A DNA stretch of 64,000 bases from Sinorhizobium sp. 6-70 (lineage in GTDB: Bacteria > Pseudomonadota > Alphaproteobacteria > Rhizobiales > Rhizobiaceae). Location of the stretch: NCBI RefSeq assembly GCF_030124375.1, contig NZ_JASKLS010000007.1, positions 186,001-250,000 of the forward strand, given 5' to 3'. Below the pieces are notes generated by a model, which did not search any database, was not told the DNA's origin, and saw only the letters and a program-made list of their open reading frames with translations. Position numbers and translations under genes: made by a program. Shown one piece after another: positions 21,802 to 31,917 of this stretch. Every line of letters begins with the position of its first letter. Position 1 is the first letter of the stretch.

Positions 21802-22596
21802 TTACGCAGCCTTGCGTTGCCGCTCGCGCTGGATCACTTCGGACGCCAATTGTAGATATGCCTGGCTGCCGGCGCACTTTAGATCATAGAGAATGGCCGG
21901 CTTTCCATAAGAGGGCGCCTCCGAAACCCGAACATTCCGCGGGATTAGTGTGTGATAGACCTTATCACCCAGATGGGTGCGGACGTCACTCACGACCTGC
22001 TGAGCCAGATTGTTACGGGAATCGAACATAGTCAGGACGATTCCTTGAATGTCCAGGCTTGGATTGACCGTCCGGCGTACCTGATCGACGGTTTCCAGCA
22101 GCTGGCTCAAGCCCTCCAGCGCGAAGAATTCGCATTGCAACGGCACAAGCACGGAATGCGCTGCGGCCATCGCATTCATCGTCAAAAGATTGAAAGACGG
22201 CGGGCAATCGACCAGAACATAAGAATAGGCAAGAGCCTCGCTGGCGGCCAATGCCTTGCGGAGGCGAAAGACCCGGTCCGATTCGCGGGCGATCTCCATC
22301 TCGATGCCAAGCAGGTCCATTGTCGAAGGCACGATCGAAAGATTCGGTACTGCGGTACTTTGGGCGATCTCGCCGATCGAATGGCTACCCATCATCAATT
22401 CATAGGAGGAAAGATGCCGGTCGCGGCGCTGGATCCCGAGGCCCGTGCTGGCATTTCCCTGCGGGTCGAGATCGACAATCAGGACTTTCTCGCCAATTGC
22501 GGCCAAAGCGGTCGCAAGATTGATGGCGGTGGTCGTCTTTCCGACCCCGCCTTTCTGGTTAGCAATCGTGATAATCCGATTTCTGAGGCCAAACAT
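21802..22596 (-). CDS. parA: Chromosome partitioning ATPase ParA
   Basis: A 264-residue Walker-type ATPase with deviant Walker A KGGVGKTT (15-22), the Walker A' segment LIVDLDPQGNASTGLG and the VLVDCPPSF Walker B-like motif. It moves ParB-parS complexes. I start at the ATG at 22594-22596 (MFGLRNRIITIANQKGGVGK); the longer frame to 22680 would overlap rsmG. It lies 16 bp after rsmG. Confidence 0.98.
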   Translation of the reverse strand: MFGLRNRIITIANQKGGVGKTTTAINLATALAAIGEKVLIVDLDPQGNASTGLGIQRRDRHLSSYELMMGSHSIGEIAQSTAVPNLSIVPSTMDLLGIEMEIARESDRVFRLRKALAASEALAYSYVLVDCPPSFNLLTMNAMAAAHSVLVPLQCEFFALEGLSQLLETVDQVRRTVNPSLDIQGIVLTMFDSRNNLAQQVVSDVRTHLGDKVYHTLIPRNVRVSEAPSYGKPAILYDLKCAGSQAYLQLASEVIQRERQRKAA

Positions 22597-22612
22597 GTTT
22601 TCCGCTCGCCTA

Positions 22613-23254
22613 TCACTTCGTCCGACGTGAAAGATTTGCAATCTCGAGCACGACCGAATCTGGCTCGACAACACTTGCATGTTTTATCAGATCGAATTGA
22701 AAGCGGCTAACGGCTTTGTCGATTTCCTGCTGGTAATCCCGCCCTTTGTGGAAATAAGCGACGGCATCGGCGCCTTCTCCGAGCATCCAAGGCGCGCAAT
22801 AATCCAACAATTGGTTCAGATCGGCGAGCGCACGCGCCGAAATCGCGTCGCAACGGGGAATGATTGCACTCGCATTTTCGATTCGAATCGGATGCACAGA
22901 ACCTCTGGCACCGGTTTCATTCAAGGCGACGCGCAAGAAGGCGCATTTTTTGTTGTTGCTTTCAACCAGGTGAACCCAGCCGCCCTCGAGCTCCGACAGG
23001 CAGATCGCGGTTATCACGCCGGGAAACCCACCACCGCTGCCGAGGTCGACCCAGACCTTTGGCGTCGGCGCCAGTTGGAAGATCTGCAGGCTGTCGACGA
23101 TATGGCGCCGCCATAAATCCTCAAGTGTCGACGGCGCGACGAGGTTGATCGACTTCGCCCATTTCTGAAACAAGGCGCCAAAGTGCTCAAGCTTCTCGAT
23201 CGTTTCACGTGAAACACGCAATCCGTTCAGGCTTCCGGCGAGACTCGTTTTCAT
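22613..23254 (-). CDS. rsmG: 16S rRNA (guanine-527-N7) methyltransferase
   Basis: A 213-residue SAM methyltransferase (GidB). The SAM loop [12 protein letters not shown] and the [13 protein letters not shown] motif are clear. The ATG at 23252-23254 overlaps the mnmG stop in an ATGA, so the genes are coupled. A strong parS-like palindrome lies inside its 5' end and encodes VSRET. Confidence 0.95.
   Translation of the reverse strand: MKTSLAGSLNGLRVSRETIEKLEHFGALFQKWAKSINLVAPSTLEDLWRRHIVDSLQIFQLAPTPKVWVDLGSGGGFPGVITAICLSELEGGWVHLVESNNKKCAFLRVALNETGARGSVHPIRIENASAIIPRCDAISARALADLNQLLDYCAPWMLGEGADAVAYFHKGRDYQQEIDKAVSRFQFDLIKHASVVEPDSVVLEIANLSRRTK
23201..23216. promoter_or_regulatory. parS site 3, inside rsmG
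   Basis: CGTTTCACGTGAAACA matches the ParB consensus at 15 of 16 positions. It lies in the rsmG coding sequence about 1.4 kb from parB. Confidence 0.85.
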
Positions 23255-25134
23255 TGTACTGCTTGCCTCGCCACACGCAGATCGTCGCGGTCCTGGCGCT
23301 TCAGCCATGTGAGGATCAGCGACACCGCCGCCGGCGTCATCCCGTCGACCTTCGTTGCCTGCGCCAGATTGCGTGGTCTCTGCTGCGTCAGCTTCTGCTT
23401 CAGCTCGTTCGATAATCCCGGCAACAGGCTGTAGTCGAAGTCTTCGGGAATGCTGGTGCTCTCTTCGCGGCGAATGCCGGCAATGTCTGCCGCCTGCCTT
23501 TCCATATAGACCGCGTAGGCCGCGTCGATCTCCAGCGCCTCGACCACACGCCCGTCGATCCCTTCGAGCTCCGGCCACAGCGGTTTCAACCCGGCTATTG
23601 ATTGCTCAGGGTAGGACAGGATCTCAAACGCTGATCGGCGCTGGCCGTCCTGATTGAGCTTCAGGCCAAACCGCTTGCCCTCTGTCGGCGTCACCGAGAG
23701 AGACTGCAACAGCGCGCGCCCGCGCTCATAGTTGCCCTTCCAATCTTCAAAGCGCTCCTGTCGCGCCGCGCCCACTAGGCCGAGATCGATGCCGATCGGC
23801 GTCAGCCGCATGTCGGCATTGTCGGCGCGAAGCGAGAGCCGATACTCGGCGCGCGATGTGAACATGCGGTAGGGCTCGGTGATGCCGCGCGACGTCAGAT
23901 CATCGATCATCACACCGATATAGGAATCAGTACGGCTGAAATTGAATGGTGCGCGGCCCAAAGCGGAGAGGGCGGCATTCAATCCCGCGACCAGACCCTG
24001 GGCGCCCGCCTCTTCATAGCCCGTGGTTCCATTGATCTGGCCAGCGAGAAACAGGCCGGGCGCCTTCCGTACCGCAAGAGACAGTTGCAGCTCCCGCGGA
24101 TCGACATGGTCGTATTCGATCGCGTAACCGGGCTGCAGGATCGTTACCTCCTCCAGTCCCGGAATGGTTCGGACAAAGGCGTCCTGGACCTCTTCGGGCA
24201 GAGAGGTCGAAATGCCGTTGGGATAGACGGTATCGTCGTCCAACCCTTCAGGCTCCAGGAAAATCTGGTGCCCATCCCGCTCGCCAAAGCGGACGATCTT
24301 GTCCTCGATCGACGGGCAATAGCGAGGCCCGACGCCTTCGATCTGGCCGGAATACATTGCGGAGCGATGGATGTTCTCGGCGATGAGCTTGTGCGTGGCC
24401 TCTGTCGTCCGCGTCACGCCACAGTCGATCTGCCGATTCGCGATCTTGTCGGTCAAGAACGAGAATGGTACCGGATCCTCATCCGGTCCTTGGCGACCGA
24501 CGCGGTCCCAATCGATCGTGCGGCCATCGAGCCGCGCCGGCGTGCCGGTCTTTAGTCTTCCGAGATTAAGCCCAAAGCGCGCCAAAGTTCCCGAAAGACC
24601 GATCGACGGTTCTTCGCCCACGCGACCGGCCGGAATCTTGCGATCGCCAATATGGATAAGACCCTTGAGGAAAGTGCCGGTCGTAAGCACGACCGCTGGC
24701 GCCCGGAAGGTCCGACCATCCTTCATGACAACGCCGCAGACCGCGCCATCTTCGGTCAGCAGGTCAAAAGCATCCCCCTCGATAACCGACAGACGGTCGA
24801 CCGCACCGATCGCGTTTTGCATCGCCTCCCGATAGAGCTTGCGATCCGCCTGCGTCCGGGGACCGCGCACGGCGGGTCCCTTGCGGCGATTGAGCAGCCG
24901 AAACTGGATGCCGGCGGCATCGGCGACGCGACCCATCAGGCCGTCCAGGGCGTCGATCTCACGCACTAGATGACCCTTGCCCAAGCCACCAATCGCCGGG
25001 TTGCAAGACATCACCCCGATTGTGTCACGCCTATGCGTGATGAGAGCGGTGCTCGCGCCAAGCCGCGCCGAGGCCGAAGCCGCTTCGCAGCCGGCATGTC
25101 CGCCACCAATCACGATGACATCATAACTCGTCAT
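23251..25134 (-). CDS. mnmG: tRNA uridine-5-carboxymethylaminomethyl modification enzyme MnmG
   Basis: A 627-residue FAD protein (GidA) that with MnmE makes cmnm5U34 in tRNA. The FAD-binding motif [12 protein letters not shown] is at residues 8-19, and the family patterns [14 protein letters not shown] and [12 protein letters not shown] are present. I start at the ATG at 25132-25134, which has GGAG upstream; an extension to 25176 is not needed. It is followed directly by rsmG (ATGA overlap). Confidence 0.98.
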   Translation of the reverse strand: MTSYDVIVIGGGHAGCEAASASARLGASTALITHRRDTIGVMSCNPAIGGLGKGHLVREIDALDGLMGRVADAAGIQFRLLNRRKGPAVRGPRTQADRKLYREAMQNAIGAVDRLSVIEGDAFDLLTEDGAVCGVVMKDGRTFRAPAVVLTTGTFLKGLIHIGDRKIPAGRVGEEPSIGLSGTLARFGLNLGRLKTGTPARLDGRTIDWDRVGRQGPDEDPVPFSFLTDKIANRQIDCGVTRTTEATHKLIAENIHRSAMYSGQIEGVGPRYCPSIEDKIVRFGERDGHQIFLEPEGLDDDTVYPNGISTSLPEEVQDAFVRTIPGLEEVTILQPGYAIEYDHVDPRELQLSLAVRKAPGLFLAGQINGTTGYEEAGAQGLVAGLNAALSALGRAPFNFSRTDSYIGVMIDDLTSRGITEPYRMFTSRAEYRLSLRADNADMRLTPIGIDLGLVGAARQERFEDWKGNYERGRALLQSLSVTPTEGKRFGLKLNQDGQRRSAFEILSYPEQSIAGLKPLWPELEGIDGRVVEALEIDAAYAVYMERQAADIAGIRREESTSIPEDFDYSLLPGLSNELKQKLTQQRPRNLAQATKVDGMTPAAVSLILTWLKRQDRDDLRVARQAVQ

Positions 25135-25191
25135 TCCAATGCTCCAGCTGGTTCCAGCCCTGACTCTGAATTTCATTCGGGCGAGTCAAGT

Positions 25192-25207
25192 GGTTTCACG
25201 TGAAACG
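25192..25207. promoter_or_regulatory. parS site 4, between mnmE and mnmG
   Basis: GGTTTCACGTGAAACG keeps the 14-base core GTTTCACGTGAAAC intact; only the outermost bases differ. It is in the 111-bp gap between mnmE and mnmG. Confidence 0.8.
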
Positions 25208-25245
25208 CCGCGAATGACTCGCTATCGTTGTATCTGCACTGCCAT

Positions 25246-26571
25246 TTACTTGCCGATGCAGAACTCCGAAAATATTACATCGAGCAGGTTCTCGACATCA
25301 ACGCGTCCCGTGATTCGGCCCAACGCATCTGCCGCCACCCGCAATTGCTCCGCCTGAATATCCAGCCCCATAGCCTCTGACGACAGGCTCCGCTCCAGGG
25401 CAGCACTTGCCTGACGTAGGCAATCGACGTGGCGCTTTCGCGACGGCATCGACAGCGCCGTCTTGCCGGCCAGGTCCGGAAGGTACGCTCCCAACGCCTC
25501 CAACAGATCCGCGATGCCAGCTCCGGTCTTGGTCGACAGGAATATATCAGCATCGCTCGGCAACCACGAAACATCGTCCCGGTCGATCTTTGTCGCGACC
25601 CTTATGGTCGGGATATTGTCCGGTATGGCTTCGCTCAAGCAAAAACGTACCGGATTATCCGATAACAACAGCACGAGATCGGCTCGCCCGATAGTCTCGC
25701 GCGCACGGCGAATTCCCTCTCGTTCCACCAGTTCATCGGTCTCCCGCAACCCAGCCGTGTCGAACAGTTTCACGGAGAATCCGGCTAACGAAAGATCCAC
25801 GGAGATGATATCGCGCGTGGTGCCGGCGACCTCGGTCACGATCGCGACATCGCGCTTCGCCAACGCATTGAGGAGACTCGACTTGCCGGCGTTCGGTTCG
25901 CCGGCAATGACGATCTTGAGGCCATCGCGAATGATCTCCGCCAGGCCCGCCTGACCGATGTGCTCTTCGATTTCACCGCGAAGCTTCCGCATGTCCTTCC
26001 AGATCGAAGCGCTCACGGAACCGGGAACGTCGTCCTCATCGGCGAAATCGAGCTCTGCTTCGATCATTGCGCGTGCATGCGTCAGGCGCCGTGCCCAACC
26101 TTCGTAGAGCGCCGACTGCCCGCCACCGGAATGCTCGAGCGCCAGGCGACGCTGCATCTCGGTCTCCGCCGCGATCAGGTCCGCCAGGCCCTCGACCTCG
26201 ACCAGATCCATCTTGCCGTTTTGAAACGCCCGCCTCGAAAACTCGCCCGCCTCCGCGTGACGCAGATCGACGACGTGCGCAAGCTCTTCCAATATCGCAT
26301 GGACAACTGCACGCCCGCCATGCACCTGCATTTCGCAGCAATCCTCGCCGGTGAAGGATGCCGGTCCCGGAAAGTAGATGACCAGCCCGCTATCCAGCGG
26401 GTCACCGTTTCGAGTCCGAATCGTTCTCAAGGTAGCGATCCGGGCTTGCGGCACAGCCCCGCAAAGCCGCCCAATCGCCTCGACTGTGGCCGGGCCGCTG
26501 ATGCGGATAACGGCAACGCCCGCAGGCAGGGCGCCGCTCGATAGTGCATATATCGTGTCCGTAACTTCCAT
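25246..26571 (-). CDS. mnmE: tRNA modification GTPase MnmE
   Basis: A 441-residue GTPase partner of MnmG. An N-terminal tetrahydrofolate-binding domain (TIYALSSGALPAGVAVIRIS) is followed by the G domain with G1 GEPNAGKSS at 224-232, G2 AGTTRD and G3 DTAG at 271-274. It ends with the invariant C-terminal CIGK. The ATG at 26569-26571 is preferred to an upstream TTG at 26598. It heads the mnmE-mnmG-rsmG-parAB cluster. Confidence 0.97.
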   Translation of the reverse strand: MEVTDTIYALSSGALPAGVAVIRISGPATVEAIGRLCGAVPQARIATLRTIRTRNGDPLDSGLVIYFPGPASFTGEDCCEMQVHGGRAVVHAILEELAHVVDLRHAEAGEFSRRAFQNGKMDLVEVEGLADLIAAETEMQRRLALEHSGGGQSALYEGWARRLTHARAMIEAELDFADEDDVPGSVSASIWKDMRKLRGEIEEHIGQAGLAEIIRDGLKIVIAGEPNAGKSSLLNALAKRDVAIVTEVAGTTRDIISVDLSLAGFSVKLFDTAGLRETDELVEREGIRRARETIGRADLVLLLSDNPVRFCLSEAIPDNIPTIRVATKIDRDDVSWLPSDADIFLSTKTGAGIADLLEALGAYLPDLAGKTALSMPSRKRHVDCLRQASAALERSLSSEAMGLDIQAEQLRVAADALGRITGRVDVENLLDVIFSEFCIGK

Positions 26572-26762
26572 CGGCCTACCGCGCGTCCCCGAGCACAACG
26601 CGTTGGCTGCAAACTCGGTTTCATTTTCTGTCTTTGAGGGCTAGGGCCAGTTGCATCAAGGGACGGCCATCAATTCGTCCAAGCAACTCTCGCCATTTCT
26701 GCACGGAGTGCAGAACGCCGCGACTTATGCACCCACCGGCGGCGGAAATCAAGCATCTCCCA

Positions 26763-26809
26763 CTACAGCGTCGTGCGTCTTTTCAGTCGCGCAAAGGACG
26801 CTGTAATCG
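26763..26809 (+). repeat. Partial family B repeat (copy 7)
   Basis: CTACAGCGTCGTGCGTC, CAGTCGCGCAAAGGACGC and TGTAATC match the 5' blocks of other family B copies; the 3' CACTTTGAATT and CATGA blocks are missing. Confidence 0.6.
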
Positions 26810-26871
26810 GCCACGATTAAGGGCGGCCACGCAGCAGGCACTCCCCCGGCCGCGGACGAACACAATTCGGT

Positions 26872-26887
26872 TGTTTCACGTGAATCA
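26872..26887. promoter_or_regulatory. parS site 5, upstream of mnmE
   Basis: TGTTTCACGTGAATCA matches the ParB consensus at 15 of 16 positions. Intergenic. Confidence 0.8.
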
Positions 26888-26973
26888 TCGTGAAGCTGAC
26901 GGGTCATATCGCATCTGCGCTCAGCCACTTTCGCCGAATCCGGCTAATGAAATCAGCGGTCTCGGCAAATAGA

Positions 26974-27006
26974 AAATGGCCAGGGCGTGGCACGCCCCGG
27001 CCATTT
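26974..27006 (-). terminator. Terminator of rho
   Basis: AAATGGCC and GGCCATTT close a long hairpin with inner GGGCGTG/CACGCCC, just downstream of rho on the minus strand, followed by TCT on that strand. Confidence 0.75.
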
Positions 27007-27029
27007 GCTGCAGAGAACCTGAAATGTCG

Positions 27030-28295
27030 TCAGGTGTTCATCGATTCGAAGAAGTCGCCATTGGTCTTCGTCTGCTTCAGCTTGTCGATCAGGAATTCGA
27101 TTGCATCGGTCGTACCCATCGGAGCGAGGATGCGGCGCAGAACGAAGATCTTCTGGAGATCCTGGCGCGGGACGAGCAGATCCTCCTTACGCGTGCCGGA
27201 TTTCAGAATGTCCATGGCCGGGAAGATGCGCTTGTCGGCGACCTTGCGGTCGAGCACGATTTCCGAGTTGCCGGTGCCCTTGAACTCTTCGAAGATCACT
27301 TCGTCCATGCGGCTTCCGGTATCGATCAGCGCCGTCGCTATGATCGTCAGCGAGCCGCCTTCCTCGATATTGCGCGCGGCGCCGAAGAAACGCTTCGGAC
27401 GCTGAAGCGCATTGGCGTCGACACCGCCTGTCAGCACCTTGCCGGATGAAGGAACAACCGTGTTATAGGCGCGGCCGAGGCGGGTGATCGAATCGAGCAG
27501 AATGACAACATCCCTGCCATGCTCGACAAGGCGCTTGGCCTTCTCGATGACCATTTCTGCAACCTGGACGTGACGGGTCGCCGGCTCGTCAAAGGTCGAG
27601 GAGACGACCTCGCCCTTCACCGAGCGCTGCATGTCGGTCACTTCTTCCGGACGTTCATCGATCAAGAGAACGATCAGATAGCATTCCGGATGGTTCGCGG
27701 TGATCGAATGGGCGATGTTCTGCAGAAGTACCGTCTTACCGGTGCGCGGCGGCGCCACGATCAGCCCGCGTTGACCCTTGCCGAGCGGCGCCACCAGATC
27801 GATGACGCGAGCGGAAAGGTCCTTCGACGTCGGAACCTCAAGCTCCATCTTGAAGCGCTCGTTCGGATAGAGCGGCGTCAGGTTGTCGAAATGCACCTTG
27901 TGCCGGATCTTTTCCGGATCGTCGAAGTTGATCGTATTGACCTTCAGCAGCGCAAAGTAGCGCTCGCCTTCTTTCGGACCGCGAATCGGCCCTTCGACCG
28001 TATCACCGGTCTTCAACGAAAAACGGCGGATCTGCGAGGGCGAGATATAGATATCGTCCGGGCCGGGAAGGTAGTTGGCATTGGCGGAGCGCAGGAAGCC
28101 GAACCCGTCCTGCAGCACCTCGACGACGCCTTCCCCGATGATCTCGATGTCCTGGGCGGCGAGCATCTTGAGGATTGCGAACATCAGCTCCTGCTTGCGC
28201 ATCGTGCTGGCGTTCTCGACCTCGAGCTCTTCGGCAAAGGCCAGGAGATCGGTCGGCGTCTTGTTCTTAAGTTCTTGAAGCTTCATTTCAGCCAT
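27030..28295 (-). CDS. rho: Transcription termination factor Rho
   Basis: A 421-residue hexameric RNA helicase. It has the N-terminal Rho domain and cold-shock-like RNA-binding region ([13 protein letters not shown]), the Walker A motif APPRTGKT at 181-188 and [13 protein letters not shown] as the Walker B region. The ATG at 28293-28295 begins [10 protein letters not shown]. It is not coupled to a neighbour. Confidence 0.98.
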   Translation of the reverse strand: MAEMKLQELKNKTPTDLLAFAEELEVENASTMRKQELMFAILKMLAAQDIEIIGEGVVEVLQDGFGFLRSANANYLPGPDDIYISPSQIRRFSLKTGDTVEGPIRGPKEGERYFALLKVNTINFDDPEKIRHKVHFDNLTPLYPNERFKMELEVPTSKDLSARVIDLVAPLGKGQRGLIVAPPRTGKTVLLQNIAHSITANHPECYLIVLLIDERPEEVTDMQRSVKGEVVSSTFDEPATRHVQVAEMVIEKAKRLVEHGRDVVILLDSITRLGRAYNTVVPSSGKVLTGGVDANALQRPKRFFGAARNIEEGGSLTIIATALIDTGSRMDEVIFEEFKGTGNSEIVLDRKVADKRIFPAMDILKSGTRKEDLLVPRQDLQKIFVLRRILAPMGTTDAIEFLIDKLKQTKTNGDFFESMNT

Positions 28296-28418
28296 GAAGA
28301 GTCCATGTGTGGTATGGGGAATGGAAGTTGGCGTGATTTTTGTAAGGGAGCTGCGAGGGGAAAGAGGCAGGCTCTAAACTTGGTCAGGCCACAGGAAGAA
28401 GGAGATGGGTGAAAATAG

Positions 28419-28434
28419 CGATTCACGTGAAACG
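28419..28434. promoter_or_regulatory. parS-like site 6, between rho and hemJ
   Basis: CGATTCACGTGAAACG matches at 13 of 16 positions, with the inner TTCACGTGAA core intact. It lies in the 195-bp gap upstream of rho. Confidence 0.5.
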
Positions 28435-28490
28435 CCGCAAGGGGCTGCGGCAAATTAGCGACAACTATTGCAGCTAAAAATCGATTGAAT

Positions 28491-29030
28491 TCAAAATGGT
28501 TTCACCACGACCATAATGACGATGAGGATCATCAGCAGCGTCGGCGCCTCGTTCATCAGCCGCCAGTAGCGTGCATCACGGCGATTCTCGTCGCGCTCGA
28601 AGGCTCTCACCGCACGGCTGAAGTGCACATGCACGATGGTCAAGAGCACGACGAAAAAGAGCTTGGCATGCAGCCAGCCGCCCTGAAAGCCATAGACGCT
28701 CCATGCAAGATAGAGCCCGAGCGCCCACGAGATCATCATCGCCGGGTTCATGATGACCTTCATCAGGCGCTGCTCCATCATCTTGAACGTTTCCGACTGC
28801 GCCGATCCCGGCGCCGCATCGGTGTGATAAATGAAGAGACGCGGCATGTAGAGAAGTGCAGCCATCCAGGATATCACGGCAATGACGTGCAACGCCTTGA
28901 TCCACAGATAGAGGTCGTCCGGCCGCCAGACGAAGAGGCCGACCAGCAGCAGGAAAAACGCCGAAAGGGCGACCCATGCGCGCAGGCGCGCCCTGTTCCC
29001 CGGCGCGCTGTCAGTCTGGCGCTCCGCCAT
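28491..29030 (-). CDS. hemJ: Protoporphyrinogen oxidase HemJ
   Basis: A 179-residue membrane protein with about four transmembrane segments, oxidising protoporphyrinogen IX in heme synthesis. YLWIKALHVIAVISWMAALL carries the conserved histidine, and RYWRLMNEAPTLLMILIVI is the typical C-terminal region. Two adjacent ATGs exist (29033 and 29030); I use the second because GGGAGG is better spaced. It overlaps the hemE stop, so hemE-hemJ are coupled. Confidence 0.92.
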   Translation of the reverse strand: MAERQTDSAPGNRARLRAWVALSAFFLLLVGLFVWRPDDLYLWIKALHVIAVISWMAALLYMPRLFIYHTDAAPGSAQSETFKMMEQRLMKVIMNPAMMISWALGLYLAWSVYGFQGGWLHAKLFFVVLLTIVHVHFSRAVRAFERDENRRDARYWRLMNEAPTLLMILIVIMVVVKPF

Positions 29031-30061
29031 CATCGCCTCCCGCGGACCCGCGACACCAATGCCGTCACGTTCTCCGGGTCCGCTTGCGGTGTAATCCCAT
29101 GTCCTAGATTGAAGATCAGCGGTCCATTGCCAAGCACATCGAGAATCCGGTCGATTCCGCTTTCCAGCGCCGCGCCGCCAGCCACCACCCGCATCGGATC
29201 CAGATTGCCCTGCACTGGGCCGTCCTTCTGCAGCTCGGCCGCAAAGGACAGCGGCACCGACCAATCAAGCCCGATCGCATCCGCCCCGGTCGCCTGCCGG
29301 TAATCCTTGAGCAAAAGCCCCGCGCCTTTCGCGAAGGCAATGACCTTGGCCGACGGCCGCCGTGCGCGAACCGATGCGACCATCCGGCGCACAGGTTCGG
29401 CGGCGAAGCGGGCAAATTCCTCCTCGCCGAGCACACCCGCCCAGGAATCGAAGATCTGTACCGCATCTGCACCGGCGTCGATCTGCTCAACCAGATAGTC
29501 GGCGGAAATGTCAGCGAGGAACGCCAGCAGATCGTCGAATTCCTTCGGATGGCGGTAGGCAAAGAGGCGGGCGGGGGCCTGATCCGGCGTTCCATGACCA
29601 GCAATCATGTAGGTTGCGACGGTCCAGGGCGCGCCACAGAAGCCAAGCAGCGTCGTTTCCGCCGGCAATTCCCGCCGCAGTCGCGAAACCGTCTCGATGA
29701 CGGGCCGTAGGTGATCGGAGACGCCGACGACGCTTAGTCGCGCAATGCCGTCCGCATCGATTGGATCCATCTTCGGTCCATGACCCTCCTCGAAGCGAAC
29801 ATTTCGATGAAGCGCGTCCGGGATGACCAGGATATCGGAAAAGAGGATCGCGGCATCGAACGCATATCGCCTTATCGGCTGCAGTGTCACCTCGACAGCC
29901 AGATCGGGCGTATAGCAGAGATCAAGGAAGCTTCCCGCCTTGGCCCTCGTCTCACGATATTCCGGGAGGTAACGTCCCGCCTGGCGCATGAGCCAAATCG
30001 GTGGAGGGGTCAGGCATTTCCCATCCAGCACCTCGAGGACCTTGCGACGTATCTCGCTCAC
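29030..30061 (-). CDS. hemE: Uroporphyrinogen decarboxylase
   Basis: Decarboxylates uroporphyrinogen III to coproporphyrinogen III. It contains the signature [17 protein letters not shown] near residue 21 and [19 protein letters not shown] choose the GTG at 30059-30061, which has GGAGAAG six bases upstream and gives 343 residues. An upstream TTG at 30076 is the alternative. It borders the putative origin, as in Caulobacter where hemE adjoins Cori. Confidence 0.95.
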   Translation of the reverse strand: MSEIRRKVLEVLDGKCLTPPPIWLMRQAGRYLPEYRETRAKAGSFLDLCYTPDLAVEVTLQPIRRYAFDAAILFSDILVIPDALHRNVRFEEGHGPKMDPIDADGIARLSVVGVSDHLRPVIETVSRLRRELPAETTLLGFCGAPWTVATYMIAGHGTPDQAPARLFAYRHPKEFDDLLAFLADISADYLVEQIDAGADAVQIFDSWAGVLGEEEFARFAAEPVRRMVASVRARRPSAKVIAFAKGAGLLLKDYRQATGADAIGLDWSVPLSFAAELQKDGPVQGNLDPMRVVAGGAALESGIDRILDVLGNGPLIFNLGHGITPQADPENVTALVSRVRGRR

Positions 30062-30283
30062 TCGCGGCTTCTCCAATCTATAATAAAACTGAATTTAAGA
30101 AGGTTTCTATTTCTTAGAGTCGGTGGCTATCAAGGATTAAAATCAATCCGCAATTCATCCAGTGGCCCTGCCGCAGCCGTGCGATCGGGGGAGAAGAAAA
30201 CCGTTCTGGTAAAAAAGACCAGGGAGAAAGCGGAAAACGCTAAAGAATCGGTAACTTACGCTCGTCGCGAATTTTGCCCTTCC

Positions 30284-30292
30284 TGTGGACAA
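30284..30292 (-). promoter_or_regulatory. DnaA-box-like sequence
   Basis: TGTGGACAA is the reverse complement of TTGTCCACA, one mismatch from TTATCCACA. Confidence 0.6.
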
Positions 30293-30331
30293 GCTGTCGA
30301 AGCGCGTGACATTTTGTCGTTGCCATGAGTC

Positions 30332-30340
30332 TTGTCCACA
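30332..30340 (+). promoter_or_regulatory. DnaA-box-like sequence
   Basis: TTGTCCACA, one mismatch from the consensus, opposite in orientation to the copy at 30284. Confidence 0.6.
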
Positions 30341-30374
30341 TGACGCGTTCGATGTTCTCCGGCTGGGTCAGGGA

Positions 30375-30383
30375 TGTGAATAA
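30375..30383 (-). promoter_or_regulatory. DnaA-box-like sequence
   Basis: TGTGAATAA is the reverse complement of TTATTCACA, one mismatch from the consensus. Confidence 0.6.
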
Positions 30384-30391
30384 GTCGGCGC

Positions 30392-30400
30392 TTTTCCACT
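30392..30400 (+). promoter_or_regulatory. Weak DnaA-box-like sequence
   Basis: TTTTCCACT, two mismatches from TTATCCACA; counted only because of its neighbours. Confidence 0.35.
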
Positions 30401-30467
30401 TGCCTGGACAGCCGCCGCGCCGTTAGCTGTTTCTGTCCCGGCCTATCAACAGCCCCCGGAGAATTGC

Positions 30468-31289
30468 GTGGAGAACCGAAAAAACTATTTCCACCTGCAC
30501 CTCGTCTCCGATTCGACGGGCGAGACGCTCATTGCTGCGGGACGCGCGGCCGCGGCGCAGTTCCAGTCATCCCATGCGCTGGAGCACGTCTATCCGCTGA
30601 TCCGGAACCGGAAGCAGCTCATGCAGGTGCTGGACGCGATCGACGGTGCGCCGGGCATCGTTCTGTACACGATCGTCGACCGCGAGCTTGCCGACGTCAT
30701 CGATCAGCGTTGCCGCGAGATCGGTGTGCCCTGCGTCTCCGTGCTCGATCCGATCATCGATCTGTTTCAATCCTATCTCGGCTCGCCGTCCCGCCGCCGC
30801 TCGGGCGCGCAACATGTGATGGATGCGGAGTATTTTGCCCGGATCGAGGCACTGAACTTCACCATGGACCATGACGACGGCCAGATGCCGGCGGATTTCG
30901 ACGAGGCCGACGTCGTTCTCGTCGGTGTAAGTCGTACATCGAAGACGCCGACGAGCATCTATCTTGCCAATCGCGGCATCAAGACGGCAAACATCCCGAT
31001 CGTACCCGGCGTGCCGCTGCCGGATGGTCTGCTCAGCGCGACGAAACCGCTGGTCGTCGGGCTCATCGCGACAGCCGACAGGATCTCGCAAGTCCGCCAG
31101 CACCGGCTGCTTGGATCGACCCAGACCTTCCACGGCCAGGAATATACCGACCGGGCCTCGATCGCCGAGGAGTTGAAATATGCTCGCTCGCTCTGCGCGC
31201 GCAACAATTGGCCGATGATCGACGTGACGCGCCGCTCGATCGAGGAAACCGCCGCGGCGATCGTTGCCCTGCGTCCGCGGCTCAGATAG
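30468..31289 (+). CDS. Pyruvate phosphate dikinase regulatory protein family (DUF299 kinase/pyrophosphorylase)
   Basis: A 273-residue DUF299/PDRP protein, a family that switches PEP synthase or pyruvate phosphate dikinase on and off by ADP-dependent phosphorylation and Pi-dependent dephosphorylation. The N-terminal [13 protein letters not shown] and the P-loop-like GVSRTSKT at 153-160 are diagnostic. The start is GTG at 30468 with GGAGA upstream. It is the first gene rightward from the putative origin, followed by maf, aroE, coaE. Confidence 0.92.
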   Translation: MENRKNYFHLHLVSDSTGETLIAAGRAAAAQFQSSHALEHVYPLIRNRKQLMQVLDAIDGAPGIVLYTIVDRELADVIDQRCREIGVPCVSVLDPIIDLFQSYLGSPSRRRSGAQHVMDAEYFARIEALNFTMDHDDGQMPADFDEADVVLVGVSRTSKTPTSIYLANRGIKTANIPIVPGVPLPDGLLSATKPLVVGLIATADRISQVRQHRLLGSTQTFHGQEYTDRASIAEELKYARSLCARNNWPMIDVTRRSIEETAAAIVALRPRLR

Positions 31290-31317
31290 AGCGAAACGAA
31301 GAACCCGGGATGGAAGA

Positions 31318-31917
31318 ATGACGACTACCCTTGTGTTGGCTTCCGCCAGTCCATTTCGCCGCGCCCTCCTGCAAAACGCCGGACTTACGTTTCAGGCGAG
31401 GGCTGCCGAAGTAGACGAGCGGGCACTGGAGCAACCGCTTGAGGCAGCGGGTGCTTCCCCCGTCGATGTTGCGCTGGTCCTGGCGGAGGCCAAGGCAAAG
31501 GATGTCGCGCGACATTTCGACGGTGCGCTCGTCATCGGCTCGGACCAGACGATGTCACTCGGGTCGCGCGTCTATCACAAGCCCAAGGATATGGCGGAGG
31601 CCGCTGACCACCTCTTCTCGCTGTCAGCCAAGACGCACAGTCTGAACAGCGCGGTCGTTCTTGTCCGCGACGGCGAAGTCGTCTGGCGCCACGTTTCCTC
31701 GGCCCACATGACTGTCCGCCCGCTCAGTCGCGGCTTCATCGAAAGGCACCTTGCAAGGGTTGGCGAGAAGGCGCTTGCCAGCGTCGGCGCCTATCAGCTC
31801 GAAGGCGAGGGCATCCAGCTCTTCGAAAAGATCGAAGGCGACTATTTCACGATCCTCGGCTTGCCGATGCTGCCGCTGCTATCCAAACTCCGTGACCTGG
31901 GCTCGATCGATGCGTGA
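31318..31917 (+). CDS. maf: Maf-like nucleotide pyrophosphatase
   Basis: A 199-residue Maf/YceF family protein. [19 protein letters not shown] is the N-terminal substrate loop with the S/P-R-R pattern, [11 protein letters not shown] holds the catalytic-type acidic residue, and [18 protein letters not shown] is the C-terminal signature. The family hydrolyses canonical or modified NTPs. The ATG at 31318 has GGAAGA upstream; aroE begins inside its last codons. Confidence 0.92.
   Translation: MTTTLVLASASPFRRALLQNAGLTFQARAAEVDERALEQPLEAAGASPVDVALVLAEAKAKDVARHFDGALVIGSDQTMSLGSRVYHKPKDMAEAADHLFSLSAKTHSLNSAVVLVRDGEVVWRHVSSAHMTVRPLSRGFIERHLARVGEKALASVGAYQLEGEGIQLFEKIEGDYFTILGLPMLPLLSKLRDLGSIDA

Larger units (their letters stand above)
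26572..27029. other. Gap between rho and mnmE
   Basis: 458 bp without a credible gene. It holds a family B repeat (26763-26809), a strong parS-like site (26872-26887) and the rho terminator (26974-27006). Confidence 0.7.
30062..30467. other. oriC: Candidate chromosomal replication origin (oriC)
   Basis: The 406-bp gap between divergent hemE and the PDRP gene has an AT-rich stretch at its hemE end (about 30074-30140) and, at 30284-30400, three DnaA-box-like 9-mers with one mismatch to TTATCCACA plus one weaker copy. Three GANTC methylation sites lie at 30117, 30245 and 30327. The position beside hemE matches the origin location known in Caulobacter and reported for S. meliloti. The parAB/parS cluster is adjacent. 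Sequence evidence alone does not prove origin function. Confidence 0.75.
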
